From Nemertoderma westbladi (lineage: Eukaryota > Xenacoelomorpha > Nemertodermatida > Nemertodermatidae), in contig JAUCBJ010007670.1 of NCBI GenBank assembly GCA_032718475.1, forward strand, positions 1-47,648: DNA of 47,648 bases, in the 5' to 3' direction. How positions within the stretch are numbered: the stretch's first letter is position 1; the number at the start of each line of letters is the position of its first letter. Of the stretch, positions 31,601 through 39,132 are shown piece by piece. The translations under genes were made by a program, and so were the position numbers. The notes beneath the pieces are model-generated. The model saw only the letters and a program-made list of their open reading frames with translations, did not search any database and was not told the origin of the DNA.

Positions 31601-33873
31601 GTGCAAAACTCAATACACGATGGCAGAAAATCTTAATTTCGGACTTCTGAAACTATTGAGTGTAATGGAGTTATCTGATATATTTTTATCGGATCTATTA
31701 AGCGTCAAAGTCAAAGATAAATTATATTAATATATAATAATTATATTATGTATTATTTACTTTCATTACATTATTATTATTTTATAAATCGCAAGAAATT
31801 TCTGGATTTACATTTAATTTAATTTTACATTCAATTCTGAAATTTGCATTAATTTTTTTTTAAACTTTATAAATATTAAGAAAAACTCTCACCAAGGAGG
31901 AAAGGCGAAAAAATATAATCTCTACCAAGTCCAGACGTTGGCTAATAAACTCATAAGTTTTCATCAAGTCAACTAATTCTCCTGAAAAAACGTCCACCAA
32001 GAGGGAATCGACTTGCGAGAACTCAAATATGAGTTCTCGCCAAGTCAGATACAACCATTGGAAAAACTCCCACCAAGTGGAATTAGCCCTCCCAAAACTC
32101 ATATATTCACCAGTTCAAGGGTTTACAGTGATAAGAGTGATGGTAGAGCATCTATAAGCGCTAGATATTTCCTTATAAAGGTGTTTCCTATTGAGCTCTA
32201 GAGTAGCATGAAGGCAATTATGTAGCGGGCTGTTGGGTTACTGGTTGTTTGTCATGATCGTTCTAAGGGATGCTTTAAACGGTTTAGTTGCAAAAGAATT
32301 TAATTTCATTAAGTTGTAGATGATCGACTTACTACAGCGTAGGTGACAAGATGCAACTGTTTCCCGATGTTATCTAGGGGCCCATAAATAAATAAATAAT
32401 AAAAAAATAGATTAAAAGTAAATAAATAAATTGATACCTCGAAATTCTTTTCAAACTTGACGCTGTAGGTGTAGCTGACGGTGACGTCATTGGTTGAGGT
32501 AGCGGGAAGGAACAACGGCGGTTGTTGCTCATCGCAATCGCCGGAAGTAGAATGACGCACGGATCGCGGCCAAACCCTGACGGAGACGAGTCGACCGGCC
32601 CCTTCGATCTCCTTGTCGATGGGATGGTAAGCCACGGTGATGTCGACGTGGTTGAACACGTAGTAGCTGTCGGGGGTTGAGTAACGGCCGTCGATAACGC
32701 AGGCCCCCTGTCGCGCGCCGCCAGCGGTTACGTAGCAACCTATAGGGAAGCCCGGGTGGCAGAACTTCTGCGGCGCGGTGGACCCCGCGACTGGGTCAAC
32801 CGCATAGCACCAGGTCACCGGCATGTTGTCTACGATCCAGTGGTGGTGGTAGTTAAGGGCGATGCCCTCCTAGTAATGCAATAATAATATAGGGAATAAA
32901 GCGTGTAAGGAAACAAAGTTAACAATGAATAAAGCCTGGAAGGAAATAAAGTTAACAATGAATAAATCGTTGAAGGAAATAAAGTTAACAAAGTGAATAA
33001 AGCGTGGAAGAAAATATAGTTACCGGTAACAATATATAAAGAGTGGAAGGAAATAAACCGGAAATAAACCTCACAACGAATAAAGCGTGGAAGGAAATAA
33101 AGTTATACATAACATAACAAATTTATATCGACAATTACAAAGGTTTTTGAACAAGATTTCCGGCATATCTGCCTGCATACTGTGTATATCATCAACGACT
33201 CAGCATTCCCCCACAGTCCACAGTAGGCCCGCCTATCTTGGGATCTTATAAAAAAACGCAAAAAAATATAAATCCAGTCCGGTAGGACCAACTTGTAAAT
33301 AGGTAACGGTAAATGTCCTACAAAATTAACTTGAACGGTTCCGGGTAATAAATATCTCAAATACTAGGCCTATATACTTGAACAGAGAGGTCAAGTTACC
33401 GGTACCAATCCATACGTCTAAATAATAAACTCAATATGTTACAGACTGATCGACTAAAACTGACAAACCTTGAGGAATGTTAGGAGATCCTCGCTCGGTT
33501 TATCGCCAGACTTGTAGGATTTGTCGCAGAGCTTGGCGCACTGCTTCTCTGCTTTGAAATTGATTTCGTAAGGGGAGGGGCCGATTCGCTCCCCAAACAC
33601 AACCTGGCCGAGATTCTCGTGGGGGCCGACGGCTTCCGCCTTGGCCTGGCAGAAATCGAAGGCCGAGTATTCGTGGAGAATCAGGGATTCCTGTGAGTCT
33701 AGACGGTTTACCAACAGTTCGATGGGGGCTTTACAGTTGGGATGGGCGGCGGTTTCGGCAGACTCTTTAGGGCAGTAGGCAACAGAGGCGATACCCGGAA
33801 GGTAAAAACCCGAGCAGCTTGATACAATAAAAGAAACAAAAAGTAGAAACTTAACAACATCCATATTGGCCAT
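10455..33873 (-). CDS. TM9SF2: Transmembrane 9 superfamily member 2 (nonaspanin)
   Basis: Nonaspanins are nine-span Golgi/endosome membrane proteins that help sort and localise other membrane proteins and support glycosylation. I assembled six exons: 33873-33469, 32869-32438, 25873-25595, 24839-24584, 23940-23789 and 10916-10455. All junctions are GT..AG, introns 1, 2, 3 and 5 are phase 0 and intron 4 is phase 1. The product is 661 aa, close to the usual 663 or so, with no internal stop. It starts with a signal peptide ([15 protein letters not shown]) followed by FYLPG, then a cysteine-rich lumenal domain ([31 protein letters not shown]), then nine membrane segments from about residue 300. 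NQIPRQ precedes the last block, and the C-terminus KVD fits the KxD/E COPI-binding Golgi-retention signal of the family. SFWTKPLP and IFIQLFFIL favour TM9SF2 over TM9SF4. Introns total about 21 kb of repeats. Confidence 0.95.
11095..11715. repeat. Left arm of large inverted repeat
   Basis: This arm is repeated in reverse complement at 19690-20265. Shared blocks in the same mirrored order include CTTGCGTTACAAGGATTCC, the CAGCTGAGATATA block, ACCATAACCCTTAATACAAC, a poly(C) run followed by TTTTTT, TTTCTTACTGGTGGCCTGGC, a CAGATTCGGAATCTG-like block and TTCTAGAATATTAATTA. The arms are imperfect and enclose the RLE-type LINE. This suggests a fold-back DNA element that the LINE entered near its centre. 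Confidence 0.7.
12440..13740 (+). repeat. 30-bp coding minisatellite, about 43 copies
   Basis: Tandem 30-bp units of the form TCTGGAGTCGGTGAGTCGGT plus 10 nt, encoding ten residues ([10 protein letters not shown]). The unit length is a multiple of three, so expansion does not break frame except for the single-base loss near 13315. Longer blocks of about 180 bp are themselves duplicated (compare 12836-12990 with 13016-13170). Long open frames on both strands here are products of the repeat. Confidence 0.9.
14662..14676. repeat. Target-site duplication, left copy
   Basis: AAGGATATTCTAATA, repeated exactly at 16008-16022, flanking the antisense LINE insertion. Confidence 0.9.
14677..16007 (-). 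mobile_element. Antisense 5'-truncated LINE inserted in the RLE-LINE
   Basis: A 1331-bp insertion bounded by the 15-bp direct repeat AAGGATATTCTAATA (14662-14676 and 16008-16022). Skipping the insert and one repeat copy rejoins the host LINE frame exactly (DILI before, EKHPGPG after). The inserted LINE runs on the minus strand, begins partway through its RT at 16007, and ends in AT-rich sequence near 14680 without a clear poly(A). Confidence 0.9.
14785..16007 (-). pseudogene. LINE reverse transcriptase, 5'-truncated, open frame
   Basis: About 400 codons without a stop. Visible RT motifs: A ([13 protein letters not shown]) near 15910, B ([20 protein letters not shown]) near 15730, C ([11 protein letters not shown]) near 15640, D ([16 protein letters not shown]) and YTYLGVTF near 15450. 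The C-terminus carries a [16 protein letters not shown] knuckle and ends at the TAA or TGA near 14785. The fingers region and any endonuclease are missing because the copy is 5'-truncated. The in-frame sequence upstream of 16007 belongs to the antisense of the host LINE. The intact frame implies a fairly recent insertion. It is of the APE-type LINE kind; the clade is unresolved. Confidence 0.8.
16008..16022. repeat. Target-site duplication, right copy
   Basis: AAGGATATTCTAATA, the partner of 14662-14676. The host LINE frame resumes directly after it. Confidence 0.9.
16023..18514 (+). pseudogene. RLE-LINE reverse transcriptase domain
   Basis: Coding resumes at 16023 ([10 protein letters not shown]) and gives [44 protein letters not shown] and [11 protein letters not shown], motif A ([16 protein letters not shown]) near 16530-16575, and motif B ([20 protein letters not shown]) near 16690-16745. 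A 21-bp minisatellite then interrupts the palm domain before motif C ([13 protein letters not shown]) near 18020-18060. The frame before the minisatellite differs from that of motif C, so the array length is not a multiple of three overall. RT continues through HRVLGSVIG and [12 protein letters not shown] to [10 protein letters not shown], where a frameshift in a G-run follows. Not functional as it stands. Confidence 0.8.
16795..17975. repeat. 21-bp minisatellite inside RT palm domain, about 56 copies
   Basis: Tandem 21-bp units of the form TTCGGGTTCCCCCCTCCAACC. On the plus strand they read as seven-residue repeats in each of the three frames ([21 protein letters not shown]). The array lies between RT motif B and the catalytic YADD. 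Relatives of this family have only a few residues there, so the array is an insertion or expansion. It explains the many overlapping long open frames on both strands. Confidence 0.9.
18515..19550 (+). pseudogene. RLE-LINE zinc knuckle and restriction-like endonuclease
   Basis: After the G-run frameshift the frame is open from [17 protein letters not shown] to a TAA at 19550. The visible parts are a helical linker ([19 protein letters not shown]), a CCHC knuckle ([15 protein letters not shown]) near 18870-18915, and a nuclease domain. That domain has HNEVRDF, a conserved EP.LQP block, an aspartate in EARLDVAA (about 19070-19095), and the DVKVF strand in [10 protein letters not shown] (about 19125-19150), matching the D...(D/E)xK layout of R2-type nucleases that nick the target for primed reverse transcription. 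The rest ([41 protein letters not shown]) matches the conserved C-terminus of the family. This part alone shows no internal stop. Confidence 0.8.
19625..19681 (+). terminator. LINE polyadenylation signal and poly(A) tail
   Basis: AATAAA at 19625-19630, then 31 consecutive A from 19651. This marks the 3' end of the RLE-type LINE copy. Confidence 0.85.
19690..20265. repeat. Right arm of large inverted repeat
   Basis: The reverse-complement partner of 11095-11715, with the same blocks in mirrored order, including the poly(G) run near 20063-20072, GGCCAGGCCACCAGTAAGAA, and the CAGCTGTTTCTCAAC and GGAATCCTTGTAACGCAAG blocks. Confidence 0.7.
20431..23788 (-). repeat. 32-bp array of TM9SF2 exon-5 5' splice sites
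   Basis: About 105 tandem 32-bp units fill the start of intron 5 and touch exon 5 directly. On the gene strand a unit reads ACCAATCAGATACCTCGCCAG, which is the last 21 nt of exon 5 (TNQIPRQ codons; shown here as 20 plus 1 nt, ACCAATCAGATACCTCGCCA then G), followed by 11 intronic nt, usually GTAAGTTAACG or GTAAATTAACG. Each unit is thus an exon end plus donor. In one 31-unit block I counted about 20 units with CAGGTAAGT, a perfect 9-nt match to the U1 snRNA 5' end. Use of any distal donor would add GTA AGT TAA or GTA AAT TAA in frame, so a stop follows at once. Units near the low-coordinate and exon-proximal parts are more diverged (ACGTAAGT variants near 23280-23640 have lost CAG). Two blocks of about 998 bp are near-duplicates. 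Confidence 0.97.
23789..23940 (-). CDS. TM9SF2: TM9SF2 exon 5 (residues 458-508)
   Basis: This short exon starts after acceptor CGCGCAG. After two bases completing a glycine it encodes [10 protein letters not shown], a membrane span ([18 protein letters not shown]) and [12 protein letters not shown], ending CGCCAG|GTAAAT at 23789. It supplies exactly the 50 residues missing between exons 4 and 6. Its final 21 nt, coding TNQIPRQ, are the exonic part of every unit of the adjoining 3.4-kb array. Confidence 0.95.
24167..24562. mobile_element. Short TIR element in TM9SF2 intron 4
   Basis: Begins TAGTGTTTAAA and ends with its reverse complement TTTAAACACTA. Subterminal sequence is rich in CGGGATCCCG-type palindromes on both sides (TTTCGGGATTCCCGGGACC left, GATCCCGGTCC right). 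The layout resembles hAT-type MITEs, but I found no convincing 8-bp duplication. There is no coding content. Confidence 0.5.
24584..24839 (-). CDS. TM9SF2: TM9SF2 exon 4 (residues 373-457 and first base of 458)
   Basis: Starts IITMVMVTL after the acceptor TTCCAG and contains [36 protein letters not shown] and FLCPGVAF. Two donors are possible: after LW (24591) and 7 nt later at ATAG|GTTAGT (24584). Only the second keeps frame with exon 5 (phase 1, a split glycine codon), so I chose it. Confidence 0.93.
24893..25594 (-). repeat. 31-bp array of TM9SF2 exon-3 5' splice sites
   Basis: About 22 tandem 31-bp units run from the exon 3 donor through almost all of the 755-nt intron 3, leaving only about 53 nt for branch point and acceptor. 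On the gene strand each unit contains GGAGTGCAG|GTAGGT: the last 9 nt of exon 3 (G-V-Q codons) plus the donor, then TGGTCTGTGTGGTAGA. Variants include CAGACC/CTGACC and CTGCAC/CTACAC on the plus strand. Use of a distal donor would read GTA GGT TGG TCT GTG TGG TAG, giving an early stop. Confidence 0.97.
25595..25873 (-). CDS. TM9SF2: TM9SF2 exon 3 (residues 280-372)
   Basis: Starts [16 protein letters not shown] and contains the first membrane span ([18 protein letters not shown]), then the cytosolic loop with LHRDIAKYN and [19 protein letters not shown], ending SGVQ at the donor CAG|GTAGGT. The last 9 nt of this exon plus the donor are the seed of the tandem array that fills intron 3. Confidence 0.95.
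26149..26880. mobile_element. Fold-back element with C/G-tract ends
   Basis: The arms at about 26155-26365 and 26525-26875 are reverse complements: a poly(C) end, AAATTTATAGATATTCGTTGA, GATAACGTTGCAACGATTC, CAGCTGAGATATGGGCGTTCG-like blocks, and GCTACCGCGCTGCAGGCCAT at the inner end. A spacer of about 150 bp separates them. An extra segment of about 130 bp interrupts the right arm near 26675-26810. It shares the CAGCTGAGATAT-GGCGTTC module with the large inverted repeat around the RLE-LINE. No coding content. Confidence 0.75.
26881..27713. other. Intron 2 sequence, hairpin only
   Basis: No gene recognised. At 27619-27653 a near-perfect hairpin occurs: TTTTCTCCCGAAT, a short loop, then ATTCGGGAGAAAA. 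The remainder is AT-rich. Confidence 0.6.
27714..28390. repeat. 53-bp minisatellite, about 11 full copies
   Basis: The unit begins CGGCACCTAGCTGGTGCACG and ends GATAGGTGCCCTAA or GATAGGTGCACTAA. Each unit holds the palindromic pieces GCACCTAGCTGGTGC and GGTGCACGGGCACC, so single strands could fold. From 28307 the copies shorten and decay. The array lies in TM9SF2 intron 2 and is not related to the exon boundaries. Confidence 0.9.
28487..28688. mobile_element. Short inverted-repeat element (CGCGGATCCGGAT ends)
   Basis: Starts GTAAAACGCGGATCCGGATT and ends with the reverse complement of GTAAAACGCGGATCCGGATC. Its interior (AAAGGAGCAGGTTACAGTG, then CAATAAAC.AAAGTCAATA) resembles 31060-31125 inside the hAT-like element, so the two are probably related non-autonomous families. 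No clear target duplication. Confidence 0.5.
29242..29783. mobile_element. TIR element with CCGTATTTACTCGAATAAG ends
   Basis: Starts ACCGTATTTACTCGAATAAG and ends with its reverse complement, CTTATTCGAGTAAATACGGT. Subterminal GGGCGTTTATTCG motifs repeat on both sides, with a 21-bp poly(G) run at 29731-29751 beside the right end. This end sequence is a familiar type of widespread animal MITE. No coding content. The interior is AT-rich. Confidence 0.75.
29904..31482. mobile_element. Non-autonomous hAT-like element
   Basis: Inverted ends TAGGGATGTCCCGGAAT and ATTCCGGGACATCCCTA, with subterminal CCGGCCGGAA(C/T) repeats on both sides. It is flanked by the 8-bp duplication GTTAAGAT at 29896-29903 and 31483-31490, the length made by hAT transposases. 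I see no transposase frame in its 1579 bp. Confidence 0.85.
31491..32437. other. Intron 2 proximal part, no gene
   Basis: AT-rich sequence between the hAT-like element and the exon 2 donor, containing the right inverted-repeat arm noted at 31990-32135. Nothing else recognised. Confidence 0.6.
32438..32869 (-). CDS. TM9SF2: TM9SF2 exon 2 (residues 136-279)
   Basis: Starts after acceptor TACTAG with EGIALNY and runs through [32 protein letters not shown] and [11 protein letters not shown] to the donor GTATCA. Length 432 nt, phase 0 at both ends. It encodes the rest of the lumenal domain. Confidence 0.93.
32881..33110. repeat. Degenerate ~33-bp tandem repeat in intron 1
   Basis: About six or seven imperfect units on GAATAAAGCGTGGAAGGAAA plus TAAAGTTAACAAT. 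It lies just upstream of the exon 2 acceptor on the gene strand. Unlike the arrays in introns 3 and 5, the unit shows no match to an exon boundary. Confidence 0.8.
33469..33873 (-). CDS. TM9SF2: TM9SF2 exon 1 (residues 1-135)
   Basis: The first coding exon holds the ATG (33873-33871, with G at +4), the signal peptide and the first part of the lumenal domain ([38 protein letters not shown]). It ends ...TFLK, followed by the donor GTTTGT. A second ATG lies three codons downstream at 33864; the first has the better context and is kept. Confidence 0.93.
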
Positions 33874-34330
33874 AGTCCTGTAGCATTTAAGCTTAAGGTA
33901 TCTATCAGTCTATTCTAGTATTCTGAGAGTCCAGAAGTCTGACTGTCTGAAAGTGATGATAGCAGGATAGGCCTGCCTAGTTACACGCTAGTACAGTAGT
34001 GTAGTAGTACAATACAATAGCTGAATAGTGCAGTACAGTCTGACAGTCGGGGGAAGTTATATTTTCAACTGAGTTGAAATTTCAACTTTATTTTTTAAAA
34101 TTCAACTTTTTATTAAAATTCAACTTTTGGAGTAGGCCCAGGCCAGGCCTACCGGTAGGGTTTAAAATTCAACTTTTGGAGTAGGCCTAGGCCTACCGGT
34201 GGCCGGTGGGTTTAAAATTCAACTTTTTTTAAATTAAACTTTTGAAGTAGGCGTAGGCCTAGCTGCCTAGGTTTGGAAATACTGAAATTTGAATCCAATA
34301 GGCCCTGGTATTCCATTGTACTTGGTATCC
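33874..34330 (-). promoter_or_regulatory. TM9SF2 upstream region
   Basis: Sequence 5' of the TM9SF2 start codon, which should hold the 5' UTR and promoter. I see no clear TATA box. Between about 34060 and 34270 a loose tandem repeat alternates AAAATTCAACTTTT with GTAGGCCTAGGCCTACCGG. The start of transcription cannot be placed from sequence. Confidence 0.4.
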
Positions 34331-34332
34331 TA

Positions 34333-36151
34333 CTGGGTGTTCCATAATGATTGCCCCCCCCCCCCCCCCCCCCCCCGTATATAGAGTACCGTATTGTTGT
34401 TGCATAGATATTATCTTAGTTAGAACTTTGTTTTATATTTCAATTTTAGGTTTGTAATTTGTATCCGATTTACAGTTTTCTATTTTCGTTTCCACACCAA
34501 CTAATTAGATATGTATTGTTTAGGATTATTCCTCTATAATTAAAAGTGCACTTATATAATTATTGCAGTATAATGCAGTATAATCGTAACTACAGTAGGT
34601 TGGTTGTTTTATAATTGCAATTACTTACGCTTGATTACTATGTGCTATGATACTCGATCGTACAGTAGATTTGTCGGTTATTTGTTTTTGTAATGCGTTT
34701 CTTAGTGCAGCTACAATTGTTGAGTGCTAACGGTGGCTGGTGTAATGGGCCTACCCGTCCAACCACCGTCTACATTCTACATTGTATGTAGAAATGTAGT
34801 AAATTGTTCAGAAATAAATAAAAAAAATAAAAATAAAAGTAAACATCTCTGATCCTGATCCTGTCAACCCAGCAACCATACGTCTTTCTTCACAGTCATC
34901 GAAGATTGCACTGGAACTTGTCATTTTAATTACTTCTGTTAGGCAGTTAGGCCTAATTCAAGTAAAACTACCAAATAAGCTTTCTTATACCCAAACTATT
35001 AAACATTAAACAAATAAACACTAATACCGGTAACTGAATAGGCCTACTGTTGTAATATAGTACCGGTAATATAGGCTATTGCATGCAATACAGCCAGACA
35101 GCAAAAGTCAGGCAGTAATACTGTAATAACCAGATAACTGTTTAAACAGGGTTGCAAATCTGATGACTAACCAGGTGCCAGGCTGCAAACCACCACTCTG
35201 CCACTGAACCGCGCACAACAGCACAACGACTGTATAGTGTATATGCAATGTTGGACAATGTACCGCGCATGCACCGAAAAAACGCGCACACCAGATTTTA
35301 ACAATGACAATGTAAACGAAAAACATACGCGAGCGAAGCGAGCAAAACTTTTATCATTAACATTGCAAAATGAAAAAGAAACGCGAGCAAAACTCAAAGT
35401 GAGCGAAATTTTTTCATTCTAACAGTGCAAAATGAAAGAGAAACGCGAGCAAAACTCAAAGTGAGCGAAATTTTCTTCATTCTAACAGTGCAAAATGAAA
35501 AAGAAATGTGACAATGTGAGCAAAACTCAAAGTGAGCGAAATTTTTTCATTCTAACAGTGCAAAATGTAAAGAAACGCGAGCGAAGCGAGCGAAATTTTT
35601 TGTGGCAAATTATTTTTCTCAATTTGAATGCATGTAAACTTTTTTACACCTCATCCACCTGCAGACCTGTACCTGTACCTGTACGCGCACTTTACAACTT
35701 TTGATCTTTTCCACAGATTACTGCGCACTTTTGTTGTCTTTCACATAATTTTGCGCACTTTTATTTCAATTCCGCGCGCTTTTACCGCGCACTATTTCAA
35801 ATACGCGCACAACGCGTTGCGATTTTTGCACTTCATTTGCAGCCTAGCCTGGATGACTAACGCTGGATAAATTATATATTTTTTTAATTGCAGAATTGTG
35901 TTGTGATTAGGCTAAATCACAAATATTGGAAAGTAAGATAGGTTTAAACTGTTAAAGAATTGCCTATAAAATTTTTATACTTTCGTATTGGACCCTAAAC
36001 TTTTGCATGCAACTGTCTGACTGTGCAAGCTCATAACAGCATAATTAAATTATCTTTTGAATGATATATTACACTAAAGTACATGTCTGGCACTGGCAGT
36101 TTTGGTTGGCCAGGGGGGGGGGGGGGGGGGCAATCATTATGGAACACCCGG
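34333..36151. mobile_element. TA-flanked TIR element (Tc1/mariner-like ends)
   Basis: Starts CTGGGTGTTCCATAATGATT and ends with AATCATTATGGAACACCCGG. Both ends lie beside TA (34331-34332 and 36152-36153), as for Tc1/mariner-type insertions. Long C and G tracts (34354-34376 and 36113-36130) directly follow the inverted ends. The interior has no transposase frame. It contains a tandem repeat of about 62-70 bp at 35320-35620 with GCGAGCAAAACTCAAAGTG. Confidence 0.75.
35320..35620. repeat. 62-70 bp tandem repeat inside the TIR element
   Basis: Four to five units sharing GCAAAATGAAA.AGAAACGCG, GCAAAACTCAAAGTGAGCG and TTTTTTCATTCTAACAGT, with spacings near 62, 63 and 70 bp. Confidence 0.8.
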
Positions 36152-36153
36152 TA

Positions 36154-37039
36154 TAATAATTAGCTAACTGCTATTCTATGACTACAGCGGTAATTTAATA
36201 CATCAAAACGGAAAGTTAAATCTGGTATATTCGCTCTTAAGATAAATGGCAAAATTATTATCGATTATGTAACGAGAGCAAATATATTTTCTGGCATTTT
36301 TTCAGAAAATTTCACAAAAGATAATCATACAGTGCCTTCCTTTCCCAGAAGAGTTCCACATAATGTTAATAAATGTACTACCGTACTTAGGCACAACTTT
36401 AGCCCATGGGTACAACATTGACCCAACTAGAAAAATATATCATACAGTATATTGCTATAAATCTGTTGGATTTTATTTGCAAACCGTAGGAACACATCAG
36501 GTTGATGGTTTAATGTGTCCTTTAACTTTTTCTTATAATTTACATAGGTTGCAAATAGTTTTTGTTTACAGACTAGATCATTAAAATATGTTACTAAATT
36601 TAGTTATAAAATTACACTTTGGAGCTTGTGCTGTAGTGTGTCAAAGGTAATTAATACAATCCCGGTTGTTACTAAATCTACAAATATGATAAATTTGAAA
36701 ATGTTTGACACCATCTTTGTTTGACACCATCAATGTTTGCATCTGTCATTATATATAACATCTTCTCATAGGGTGGGCAATGTTGGAACCTAAATATTTT
36801 CGTAAATGGGACAACTTTGGCCCAATCATTTGGTATTTTACACCCAATAGTTAGTTAGAGTACTTCAAGTATTGAAGCTGTAAACCAGTCTACACTGCCG
36901 TAACTTTCTAATGTAGGCCTATGCCTATTGTCTAACATCTAACTGCATTTCTTTCTTAGTGTATTTGTTATTATTGTGTATATATGGTATTACAGCAGTA
37001 CAGTATTGCAATGGCCCCGAAAAAAGATTGCGATCGAAC
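36154..37039. other. No gene recognised
   Basis: AT-rich sequence before the transposase remnant. Short open frames here match nothing I know. It may include 5' parts of the pogo-like element. Confidence 0.5.
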
Positions 37040-37835
37040 AAAAGATGGAGGCCAGGATCAAGACGCAAATTAGGAGCAAGGTCCTATAAGCAATATTCCG
37101 AGGATAAGTTAAACCAAGCTATCAATCTAATTAAAACTAACAGAGAGGATAAAGAGTTCTTCAAAAGCATCTACCTCCATAATGGTTTCTGGTGCTGCTG
37201 ATGGGACCATGCTACCTATCCATGTAGTATATAATGCTGTTCATTTATATGATACCTGGACTCATGGTGGGCCCCTTGGGACAAGATTCGGTAGGACAAA
37301 GAGTGGGTGGTATGATACAATATATTTTACTGACTGGTTCATTAAGGTGGCACTACCATATCTCAAGAAACTGAAAGGTTCCAAGGTTGTCATAGGCGAC
37401 AATCTTTCATCACACTTCAGTGGTGAAGTCCTCAAACTGTGTGATCGCAACGACATAAAGTTCATATGTTTACCAGCGAACTCGACACATTTGACCCAGC
37501 CCCTTGACCGTGCATTTTTCGGCCCAATGAAACGTATTTGGCGGAAACAACTTGACCTTTGGAAATCTTCAAATCCTCGAAGTAATGTCACAGTACCAAA
37601 AGAAAAATTCCCAACCTTGCTTAAGAATCTCTTTGATGCCTTAGAAACAAAGAGCGATAACATCCGTAGTGGGTTCCGGGCATGTGGAATATATCCTTTA
37701 GATCGTCACGCTGTTCTTAAGAACTTACCATCTGCTCCACTAGCACCTGCTGATGTAGGAGCTGCTATAGATAGTTCTGTCATTGTAAAAGCCTTTGCTG
37801 AATTGCCCCGTTATTTTTATTATTTTTCACATTAA
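37040..37835 (+). pseudogene. Pogo/Tigger-like transposase remnant
   Basis: The first part (37040-37160) reads RKLGARSYKQYSEDKLNQAI, the start of the N-terminal helix-turn-helix DNA-binding region of pogo/Jerky-type proteins. It then jumps, with a frame change near 37180, straight to the catalytic DDE domain: VSGAADGTMLPIHVVYNA, WTHGGPLGTRFGRTKSGWYD, KVVIGDNLSSH with the second aspartate, and LPANSTHLTQPLDRAFFGPM. It continues to FRACGIYPLD and ends at 37835. The rest of the DNA-binding region, the CENP-B-type domain and the first catalytic aspartate are absent, so there is an internal deletion and the copy is dead. The 217-codon DDE part has no stop. Confidence 0.75.
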
Positions 37836-39047
37836 AATACTCTGTAGTTGATTTAATAGGTGTAAGAGACCGTATTATTGCTGTATCGGTGTTTTTTAGA
37901 GGATCTAAGAGCTATTTCCTCCGTATGTGTACTGTGAAAGGCATAGTTGATGATTCTATGGCAATTCCGTGACGCAAAAGGTGATAGCTACTCTTGAACA
38001 GTAGTTACTATGACGACGGTTAACAGCTGATATTCATACGTGTCGATTTTCTTTGTTCTACGGCGTCTCTCAGTTCAGTCAGCCAATCAGAGCATTTTTA
38101 TGGCTCTTGTACAGAAATTTCCTAGAAATCACGCAATGCATTATGGGCAGTGTTTACATTCTGTCCTGAGCCAGGAGAGAGCGGCTTGGGAATATTTTGT
38201 GCTTTTCTGTTTTAGCCTAACACTAGTAGGCTTAATTATAAGGACATATATCCGTTATCAAACTCAAACCTGCAAACAAACCAACCAAAATACTGGTTAA
38301 CTGGCCCATACTCAATCAACGCAACATACCTAATCTAATATACCTGTGCATACTTTTATATTGTTATACTGCTATTTACTGTCGGTTCTTCATAATATGG
38401 TTGATGAATTATTATATTTGGAATAACGATAAATAACCCCGAAAACCCAATATTCTTGATATACCGAAGGTAAGAGAGAAAGGTTACATATAACGATTGT
38501 GACTTATGTTAAAGTGGTTTGAAGTGAATCTAATGTTATTTGATAGACCCTACATGAGTCGGTCTGTGTTCCTTTTATATGTGACTAAAATCAGTGAAGA
38601 TCGGCAGATTAGTGTGCAGCATTGTGCAGCGTTGTGTATGAGCGAGACTGATAACGAAGCATTTCCTAAAGAATGCGCCATATATGTGAATTGTAACTAT
38701 GCCATATCGTTGTGAGTAGTTTAAGTCATAACTCTGTTTTTATAGATAGAGCGCCACGTCCTAAAGGAACTGTTAATATTCCCCGAAGGTGAATAATATT
38801 GTCAGAGATTATATAATACTGTCAGTCGAATAATACATTAGGCTTACATAGCAATAAGATTAAGCCGTCGAACCCAATCTCCCGGGTATATCCAGCGGGT
38901 GAATGATCGCGCACAGATTGGTTTCGACTAGTGTAGTGAATCAAATACTTGTCAGAGGCTAAAAGTGATTTATTATCTAAAAGACATCCTAATTTGGCGG
39001 GTTAAACTGCCAAAGGTCTGAAAGCGCGAACAGGAGTTGTCCATGTT
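37836..39047. other. No gene recognised
   Basis: No coding region or RNA gene is recognisable. AGCCAATCAGAGCATTTTTA occurs near 38077. The 3' end of the pogo-like element should lie in the first part. Confidence 0.5.
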
Positions 39048-39132
39048 ACACGTTCGTGGGGACTTCGCGCAGCACGTAGTCGGCAAGCCTTGGCATACGG
39101 TTCATATAGAGCAAATGGGGCATGTCTAGTTT
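39048..39132 (-). mobile_element. Repeat X, outer copy, part left of the BEL element
   Basis: Starts near ACACGTTCGTGGGGACTTCG and runs through CACGTAGTCGGCAAGCCTTG and GGGGCATGTCTAGTTT, where the LTR element begins. It continues at 47151 after the LTR element, as shown by the uninterrupted copy at 44014-44642. Confidence 0.8.
39128..39132. repeat. BEL target duplication AGTTT, left
   Basis: AGTTT directly before the left LTR, repeated at 47146-47150. Five bases is usual for BEL/Pao elements. Confidence 0.85.

Larger units (their letters stand above)
29113..32135. repeat. Wide inverted-repeat pair enclosing other elements
   Basis: About 120 bp at 29113-29230 is mirrored at 31990-32135. Shared features are AACTGGTGA, CCACTTGGTG, an ACTCAAATATGAGTT palindrome and ACTTGG.GAGAAC. 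The interval holds a TIR element (29242-29783) and a hAT-like element (29904-31482). The arms may be the ends of an older fold-back element filled by later insertions. The arms are diverged. Confidence 0.45.

Noticed and set aside
32881-33110. Third splice-site-derived array, in intron 1
   Set aside because: The unit shows no match to the ends of exon 1 or exon 2.
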